The notes beneath the pieces were generated by a model. That model was not told the origin of the DNA, did no database searches, and worked only from the letters and a program-made list of their open reading frames with translations. From assembly GCA_013213875.1 (NCBI GenBank), contig JABSSV010000209.1, forward strand, positions 1 to 17,277: DNA of 17,277 bases, written 5' to 3'. A program made the translations under genes and the position numbers. This document shows, piece by piece, positions 12,918 through 17,277 of this stretch. The stretch comes from Lysobacterales bacterium (GTDB lineage: Bacteria > Pseudomonadota > Gammaproteobacteria > Xanthomonadales > SZUA-36). Each line of letters starts with the position of its first letter. Position 1 is the stretch's first letter.

Positions 12918-13598
12918 CTAGCTCGCGCCTTTCTGGCTGCTCTGCTGTTCCTTGGCCCGGGCATGGCTGAGGTCAAAAACCTCACCCTTGTAGATCCAGA
13001 CCTTCACACCCAGCACCCCATAGGTGGTGTGGGCTTCCACGAAACCGTAGTCCACGTCCGCCCGCAGCGTATGCAGCGGCACCTGGCCTTCCCGGTACCA
13101 CTCGGTGCGGGCGATGTCGGCGCCATTGAGGCGGCCGGAAACGCTGACCTTGATACCCAGCGCACCCAGGCGCATGGAGTTACCGACGGCACGCTTCATG
13201 GCACGGCGGAACATGATGCGACGTTCCAGCTGCTGGGCGATGCCCTCAGCGACCAGTTTGGCGTCCAGTTCCGGCTTGCGAATCTCGGCCACCGTGATGT
13301 GCGTGGGAACGCCCATCAGCTGGCTCACGTCGCGACGCAGTCGCTCGATGTCTTCGCCTTTCTTGCCGATCACGATGCCCGGACGAGCCGTGTGAATCGT
13401 GATGCGCGCCGACTTGGCCGGACGCTCAATCTGGATGCGGCTAACGGCCGCCTGTGCCAGGCGCTTCTGCAAATACTCGCGCACTTCCAGATCGGACTGG
13501 AGCTGCTCGGCATAATCGCCCTTCTCGGCGTACCAGGTTGAATTCCAGTCCTTGGCGATGCCCAGGCGAATTCCTGTTGGATGTACCTTCTGACCCAT
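12918..13598 (-). CDS. rpsC: 30S ribosomal protein S3
   Basis: S3 (226 residues) lines the mRNA entry tunnel and contributes, with S4 and S5, to mRNA unwinding. The N-terminus is MGQKVHPTGIRLGI. A KH type 2 domain has its GXXG loop at residues 78-81 (IVIGKKGEDIERL). The C-terminal domain includes RRIMFRRAMKRAVGNSMRLG, GIKVSVSGRLNGADIARTEW and GVLGVKVWIYKGEV. The tail is rather short (KEQQSSQKGAS). It lies 18 bases after rplV. Length is slightly below E. coli (233). Confidence 0.98.
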   Translation of the reverse strand: MGQKVHPTGIRLGIAKDWNSTWYAEKGDYAEQLQSDLEVREYLQKRLAQAAVSRIQIERPAKSARITIHTARPGIVIGKKGEDIERLRRDVSQLMGVPTHITVAEIRKPELDAKLVAEGIAQQLERRIMFRRAMKRAVGNSMRLGALGIKVSVSGRLNGADIARTEWYREGQVPLHTLRADVDYGFVEAHTTYGVLGVKVWIYKGEVFDLSHARAKEQQSSQKGAS

Positions 13599-13616
13599 AG
13601 TCTTTTCCCGGTCCTG

Positions 13617-13952
13617 TTATTCGCTGTCCGCGACCGTCACAGCAATGTGACTGGTGCGCTTCAGAATTTGGGTGCCACGGCCTTTGGCGCGGGCACGGCC
13701 ACGTTTCATGGTCGGGCCTTCGTCGACGGTGATGGTCTTAATCACCAGTTCGTCGATGTCCGCACCTTCGTTGTGTTCCGCGTTGGCAATGGCCGACAGC
13801 AGCACCTTCTTGACGATGTGAGCCGCCTTCTTGGGGCTGAACGTCAGCAGCTGCTCTGCCTTCTCGACCGGCATGCCGCGCACCTGATCCGCCACCAGAC
13901 GGGCCTTCTGCGCGGAAATGCGGGCACCACTTAATTTCGCTGTTACCTGCAT
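13617..13952 (-). CDS. rplV: 50S ribosomal protein L22
   Basis: L22 (111 residues) contacts all six 23S domains. Its extended beta hairpin lines the exit tunnel, where changes give macrolide resistance in E. coli. Family blocks are ISAQKARLVADQVRGMPVEK, AAHIVKKVLLSAIANAEHNE and GADIDELVIKTITVDEGPTM. The hairpin region reads MKRGRARAKGRGTQILKRTS and appears intact. It lies 10 bases after rpsS. Length is one residue more than E. coli. Confidence 0.98.
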   Translation of the reverse strand: MQVTAKLSGARISAQKARLVADQVRGMPVEKAEQLLTFSPKKAAHIVKKVLLSAIANAEHNEGADIDELVIKTITVDEGPTMKRGRARAKGRGTQILKRTSHIAVTVADSE

Positions 13953-13962
13953 GACTGCTTAC

Positions 13963-14235
13963 CTACTTCGTCTTGCGGTCACCGGCGTGACCCTTAAAGG
14001 TGCGCGTCGCCGCGAATTCACCAAGCTTGTGACCGATCATCTGTTCGTTGATCAGAATCGGCACATGCTGGCGGCCGTTGTGAACTGCAATCGTCAGTCC
14101 AACCATGTCAGGCGTGATCATGGACCGGCGAGACCAGGTGCGGATGGGACGTTTGTTATTCGTCTCCAGCGCGTTTTCCACCTTGGCCTGCAGGTGATGA
14201 TCGATAAAAGGCCCTTTCTTAATTGATCTTGGCAT
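13963..14235 (-). CDS. rpsS: 30S ribosomal protein S19
   Basis: S19 (90 residues) forms part of the 30S head with S13. The characteristic MPRSIKKGPFIDHHL leads to RTWSRRSMITPDMVGLTIAV and HNGRQHVPILINEQMIGHKL. The conserved GEFAATRTFKGHAGDRK closes the protein. It is 12 bases downstream of rplB. Length matches the family (E. coli 92). Confidence 0.98.
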   Translation of the reverse strand: MPRSIKKGPFIDHHLQAKVENALETNNKRPIRTWSRRSMITPDMVGLTIAVHNGRQHVPILINEQMIGHKLGEFAATRTFKGHAGDRKTK

Positions 14236-14247
14236 TGGTCTGTCCCG

Positions 14248-15075
14248 TTACTTGCCTGAACGCTTACGGACGATGTACTTGTCCGTACGCTTGTTGCTGC
14301 GCGTCTTGTGGCCTTTCGTCGGCACGCCCCAGGGCGTGACCGGATGACGACCACCAGAGGTTTTGCCTTCACCACCGCCGTGCGGGTGATCCACCGGGTT
14401 CATGGCCACACCACGAACGGTCGGACGGATACCGCGCCAGCGTTTGGCACCGGCTTTACCCAGCTTCTCGAGGTTGTGCTCGGAGTTGGACACCTCACCA
14501 ATGGTGGCCCGGCAGCGGGTTGGCACCTTGCGCATCTCGCCGGAGCGCAGACGCAGGGTGGCGTACTGACCTTCACGTGCCACCAGCTGCACCGCCGCAC
14601 CGGCACTCCGTGCCAGCTGGGCGCCTTTGCCCGGCTTGAGCTCGACGCAATGCACCACCGTACCGACGGGGATATTGCGCAGCGGCAGGGCGTTACCGGC
14701 CTTGATGGACGCTTCGCGGCCACTCATCACCGGGTCGCCGGAGCGCAGGCTCTTGGGCGCGATGATGTAGCGACGCTCGCCGTCTGCATACAGCACCAGG
14801 GCGATGTGGGCACTGCGGTTCGGATCGTATTCAATACGCTCGACCTTGCCGGGAATCCCGTCCTTGTCGCGCTTGAAGTCGATCACACGGTAGTGCTGTT
14901 TGTGACCACCACCACGATGCCGGGTCGTAATACGACCGTTGTTGTTCCTGCCACCGGATTTGGATTTCTTTTCCAGCAGGGCGGCGTGCGGCGCGCCCTT
15001 GTGCAGGTGCTCATGACGTACCCGTACCACTCCACGGCGGCCAGGCGATGTCGGTTTTGCCTTAACAATTGCCAT
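14248..15075 (-). CDS. rplB: 50S ribosomal protein L2
   Basis: L2 (275 residues) is one of the most conserved 50S proteins, needed for subunit association and for peptidyl-transferase centre assembly. Blocks in order are GRNNNGRITTRHRGGGHKQ, RVIDFKRDKDGIPGKVERIE, DPNRSAHIALVLYADGERRY, and GNALPLRNIPVGTVVHCVEL. The C-terminal MNPVDHPHGGGEGKTSGGR contains H230, equivalent to the functionally important H229 of E. coli. It lies 12 bases after rplW. Length is within two residues of E. coli. Confidence 0.99.
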   Translation of the reverse strand: MAIVKAKPTSPGRRGVVRVRHEHLHKGAPHAALLEKKSKSGGRNNNGRITTRHRGGGHKQHYRVIDFKRDKDGIPGKVERIEYDPNRSAHIALVLYADGERRYIIAPKSLRSGDPVMSGREASIKAGNALPLRNIPVGTVVHCVELKPGKGAQLARSAGAAVQLVAREGQYATLRLRSGEMRKVPTRCRATIGEVSNSEHNLEKLGKAGAKRWRGIRPTVRGVAMNPVDHPHGGGEGKTSGGRHPVTPWGVPTKGHKTRSNKRTDKYIVRKRSGK

Positions 15076-15087
15076 GACACTCAGTCC

Positions 15088-15390
15088 TTAAACAGTTTCA
15101 CCGCCCAGGAGGTCGATAACCTGACCTTCCTGAACACGAACGTAAGCTTTTTTCCAGTCGCTGCGTTTGCCGGCGCGCATCTTGAAGGACTTGGTTTTGC
15201 CCTTCACGTTGACCACGCGTACGGAGTCCACCTTCACTTCGAAGATTTCTTCCACGGCGGCCCGCACTTCTGCCTTGGTGGCATCCGTGGCGACCTTGAA
15301 CACGTACTGGTTACCCTGCTCACCCACACGGGCGGTTTTTTCCGTCACCCGGGGTGCCAGCAGCACTTTATAGAGTCGATCGTTGCTCAT
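15088..15390 (-). CDS. rplW: 50S ribosomal protein L23
   Basis: L23 (100 residues) sits at the exit tunnel mouth and is the docking site for trigger factor and SRP. MSNDRLYKVLLAPRVTEKTA is followed by YVFKVATDATKAEVRAAVEE, IFEVKVDSVRVVNVKGKTK and RSDWKKAYVRVQEGQ. The ATG at 15390 overlaps the rplD stop (ATGA) and has AGGAG 8 bases upstream. A GTG three codons earlier overlaps that Shine-Dalgarno and is rejected. The conserved glutamate of the trigger-factor site falls in VTEK. Confidence 0.98.
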   Translation of the reverse strand: MSNDRLYKVLLAPRVTEKTARVGEQGNQYVFKVATDATKAEVRAAVEEIFEVKVDSVRVVNVKGKTKSFKMRAGKRSDWKKAYVRVQEGQVIDLLGGETV

Positions 15391-15989
15391 CCCAGCCACT
15401 CCTGGATCTTGGCAACCGCGTCAACGGTTACGATCACTTTTTCCGCGGAAACCAGGCTGACCGGGTCAATACCGGCCACGTCCACGGCGTGAACACCCAC
15501 GACGTTCCGCGATGAGAGGTACAGGTTCTCATCCACCTCGGCGGTGATGATGAGGGCTTTTTCTGCATCCAGCGCCTTGAGCTGGCTGACCAGCTCCTTG
15601 GTGCTCGGCGTCGCCACCGTCAGCGCATCCACAACCACCAGCGCGTCTTTACGCACCAGCTCGGAGAAGATGGCCTGCAGGGCACCGCGGTACATCTTGC
15701 GGTTCACCTTTTGTGAATGGTCACGCGGCGTGGCTGCGAAGGTACGGCCACCGCCCACCCAGATGGGGGAACGGCTGGTACCGGCACGGGCCCGACCGGT
15801 GCCTTTCTGGCGCCAGGGCTTCTTGCCGCCACCGCTGACTGCGGAGCGATTCTTCTGCGCTTTCGTTCCGGCGCGTGCGCCGGCCAGGTAGGCGGTTACC
15901 ACCTGGTGCACCAGGGCTTCGGAGAAATCGCGACCGAAAGTCGCTTCCGACACCTGAATGTCTTTACCGCCTGCTACGTTGAGTTTCAT
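15387..15989 (-). CDS. rplD: 50S ribosomal protein L4
   Basis: L4 (200 residues) has a globular domain and a long loop that reaches the exit tunnel next to L22. In E. coli it also represses its own S10 operon at translation and transcription. Family blocks are SEATFGRDFSEALVHQVVTA, GGGKKPWRQKGTGRARAGTS, RSPIWVGGGRTFAATPRDHS and KVNRKMYRGALQAIFSELV. ATG at 15989 is preferred over GTG at 15998 because the AGGT Shine-Dalgarno is 7 bases before it and overlaps the GTG. Ten bases separate it from rplC. Confidence 0.98.
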   Translation of the reverse strand: MKLNVAGGKDIQVSEATFGRDFSEALVHQVVTAYLAGARAGTKAQKNRSAVSGGGKKPWRQKGTGRARAGTSRSPIWVGGGRTFAATPRDHSQKVNRKMYRGALQAIFSELVRKDALVVVDALTVATPSTKELVSQLKALDAEKALIITAEVDENLYLSSRNVVGVHAVDVAGIDPVSLVSAEKVIVTVDAVAKIQEWLG

Positions 15990-15999
15990 CGTCGTCACC

Positions 16000-16641
16000 T
16001 CAGTGCGTCTTCACGGACGGACGCACCGTCACGGTGCCGCCAGCAGCGCCCGGTACGGCGCCCTTGATCAGCAGCAGATTACGTTCTGAATCCACACGTA
16101 CCACTTCCAGGTTCTGCGTGGTGACACGCTCATCACCCATGTGGCCCGCCATTTTCTTACCCTTGAACACGCGGCCCGGGGTCTGGCACTGGCCGATGGA
16201 ACCCGGCGCACGGTGCGACAGCGAGTTACCATGCGTGGCGTCCTGCATGTGGAAGTTGTGGCGCTTCACGGTACCCGCGAAGCCTTTACCTTTGCTGGTG
16301 CCGGTGACATCCACCAGCTGTCCCGCTTCAAACTGTTCAACATTCAGCTCGGCGCCGGTTTCCAGCTCCGTGCCTTCCTCGCCCTGCAGGCGGAATTCCC
16401 ACAGGCCGCGGCCGGCTTCCACGCCCGCTTTTGCATAGTGACCAGCAGCCGGCTTGCTCACGAGGTTCGTGCGCTTGCTGCCCGCCGTTACCTGCAGTGC
16501 ACGGTAGCCGTCGGCGTCCTCGGTTTTCACCTGGGTCACCCGGTTCGGCGCTGCTTCGATCACCGTTACCGGGATGCTTTCTCCCTGCTCGGTGAACACC
16601 CGGGTCATCCCGGCTTTGCGTCCAATAATTCCAATTGCCAT
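16000..16641 (-). CDS. rplC: 50S ribosomal protein L3
   Basis: L3 (213 residues) is an early 23S binder whose loop approaches the peptidyl-transferase centre. The start MAIGIIGRKAGMTRVF is chosen by alignment and a GAGA-rich ribosome site; a six-codon extension is possible but unsupported. Key blocks are GVEAGRGLWEFRLQ, VDVTGTSKGKGFAGTVKRHN, and DATHGNSLSHRAPGSIGQ. Q151 in that last block aligns with the glutamine methylated by PrmB in E. coli. The next residue is Cys where E. coli has Asn. The end reads NLLLIKGAVPGAAGG. Confidence 0.98.
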   Translation of the reverse strand: MAIGIIGRKAGMTRVFTEQGESIPVTVIEAAPNRVTQVKTEDADGYRALQVTAGSKRTNLVSKPAAGHYAKAGVEAGRGLWEFRLQGEEGTELETGAELNVEQFEAGQLVDVTGTSKGKGFAGTVKRHNFHMQDATHGNSLSHRAPGSIGQCQTPGRVFKGKKMAGHMGDERVTTQNLEVVRVDSERNLLLIKGAVPGAAGGTVTVRPSVKTH

Positions 16642-16673
16642 TGTTCTGTCTCTCGTCAATCGTGCCGGGACAA

Positions 16674-16985
16674 TCAGTACAGCTTGATCTGTACGTCCAC
16701 ACCGGCCGCCAGATCCAGCTTCATGAGCGAATCCACGGTTTTATCGTTGGGATCCACGATGTCCATAAGCCGCTTGTGCGTGCGGGTCTCGTACTGATCA
16801 CGCGCGTCCTTGTTGACGTGCGGAGAGATCAGCACCGTGTGCCGCTCGATGCGGGTGGGCAGCGGGATCGGGCCGCGCACCTGGGCGCCGGTCCGTTTCG
16901 CAGTCTCCACGATTTCCTGTGCTGAACGGTCGATCAGTCGGTGATCGAAGGCCTTCAGCCGGATTCGGATTCGTTGGTCAGCCAT
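16674..16985 (-). CDS. rpsJ: 30S ribosomal protein S10 / NusE
   Basis: S10 (103 residues, exactly the E. coli length) is a 30S head protein that also acts as NusE in transcription antitermination with NusB and in NusG-linked coupling. MADQRIRIRLKAFDHRLID is followed by IVETAKRTGAQVRGPIPLPT, the extended loop, and TVLISPHVNKDARDQYE. The end reads KLDLAAGVDVQIKLY. ATG at 16985 is chosen by alignment; a start four codons earlier is possible. It leads the S10-type block, 155 bases downstream of tuf. Confidence 0.98.
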   Translation of the reverse strand: MADQRIRIRLKAFDHRLIDRSAQEIVETAKRTGAQVRGPIPLPTRIERHTVLISPHVNKDARDQYETRTHKRLMDIVDPNDKTVDSLMKLDLAAGVDVQIKLY

Positions 16986-17140
16986 AACTTTGCTCACTCA
17001 GTCTCTTTAATGCCCGGGACCTACCCGGGTTTTCATCTTTTATCGCCGGGGCGCCCACTGGCGCCGAGGCGAATCAAGTCAGTTTGCGTGCCCTGCCCTG
17101 CACCGGCTTCCGGTGCAGCACAGGCCGCGCGCGTAACGCT
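16986..17140 (-). promoter_or_regulatory. tuf-rpsJ spacer with three stem-loops (possible S10 leader)
   Basis: The 155-base spacer holds three inverted repeats. The first is CTGCACCGG / CCGGTGCAG (17098-17118, 9 bp, 3-base loop, with outer CCTG/CAGG arms). The second is GGCGCC twice (17050-17065). The third is CCCGGG twice (17013-17029), close to the rpsJ Shine-Dalgarno. None has a U-tract in the minus direction. I find no good -35/-10 pair, so rpsJ may be read from tuf. E. coli has an L4-binding leader here; similarity is not established. Confidence 0.45.
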
Positions 17141-17275
17141 TTATTCGAAGATCTTGGCAACCACGCCCGCGCCAACGGTGCGACCGCCTTCACGGATCGC
17201 GAAACGCAGACCTTCTTCCATAGCGATCGGGGCAATCAGGGACACCTTCATCTGAACGTTGTCACCCGGCATCAC
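17141..17275 (-). CDS. tuf: Elongation factor Tu, C-terminal fragment
   Basis: The last 44 codons of EF-Tu; the gene continues beyond the right edge. EF-Tu delivers aminoacyl-tRNA to the A site as a GTP complex. The fragment reads VMPGDNVQMKVSLIAPIAME, then EGLRFAIREGGRTVGAGVVA, ending KIFE and TAA. This is the third beta-barrel domain that binds the T stem of tRNA and EF-Ts. The GTPase domain is outside the window. Its place ahead of rpsJ is the usual end of the str operon in Gammaproteobacteria. Confidence 0.97.
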   Translation of the reverse strand: MMPGDNVQMKVSLIAPIAMEEGLRFAIREGGRTVGAGVVAKIFE

Positions 17276-17277
17276 CA

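Noticed and set aside
12885..13541. 218-codon plus-strand open frame opposite rpsC
   Set aside because: A shadow of rpsC in the opposite strand with no domain and no usable ribosome site.
14308..15492. 394-codon plus-strand open frame opposite rplB/rplW/rplD
   Set aside because: It lies antisense to three certain ribosomal genes, with no recognisable domain. Its openness follows from the codon bias of the highly expressed genes on the other strand.
17013..17040. Plus-strand terminator-like hairpin with a following T-rich run upstream of rpsJ
   Set aside because: No plus-strand gene precedes it, and read in the direction of real transcription it has no U-tract.
1..17277. CRISPR arrays, insertion sequences, tRNA genes, attachment sites
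   Set aside because: No spaced direct repeats, transposase motifs, cloverleaf candidates or flanking duplications were found on either strand by reading; no automated search was possible.

Overview
The window is a GC-rich gammaproteobacterial chromosome segment dominated by the ribosomal-protein supercluster, read on the minus strand (high coordinates to low). Family assignment rests on close similarity of almost every product to the Escherichia coli homologue, the tuf-rpsJ...rplQ gene order, rpmJ lying between secY and rpsM, a DsbB and a long-form class II DAHP synthase. The genus cannot be named from the sequence. There are no tRNA or rRNA genes, insertion sequences, CRISPR arrays, frameshifts or broken genes. 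I see no new multi-gene system; the unusual content is in the spacers.

Layout, left to right. Positions 2-337 (+) are the 3' end of typA/bipA. It converges on a two-gene minus-strand unit, dsbB followed after one base by a class II DAHP synthase (373-2260). A spacer of about 300 bases separates dsbB from a divergent plus-strand DUF427 gene (2561-3073). That gene converges on the ribosomal cluster across a shared intrinsic terminator at 3112-3136.

The ribosomal cluster, in transcription order: the tuf 3' end (17277-17141); S10-type block rpsJ, rplC, rplD, rplW, rplB, rpsS, rplV, rpsC, rplP, rpmC, rpsQ; spc-type block rplN, rplX, rplE, rpsN, rpsH, rplF, rplR, rpsE, rpmD, rplO, secY, rpmJ; alpha-type block rpsM, rpsK, rpsD, rpoA, rplQ. 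Most genes are 10-35 bases apart or overlap by 1-4 bases (rplD/rplW ATGA, rplP/rpmC TGATG, rpmC/rpsQ ATGA, rplO/secY TAATG). This fits one long polycistronic unit with translational coupling. Together the genes build both ribosomal subunits, the SecY translocon channel and the RNA polymerase alpha subunit.

The points worth a second look are the spacers that break this tight packing. They include a 158-base structured spacer between rplX and rplE and a perfect TATAAT with a leader of only about 40 bases before rpsM. There is also a three-hairpin spacer between tuf and rpsJ. In several spacers a hairpin without a U-tract starts 1-8 bases after a stop codon (rplX, rpsN, rplR, rpmD, rpsD).
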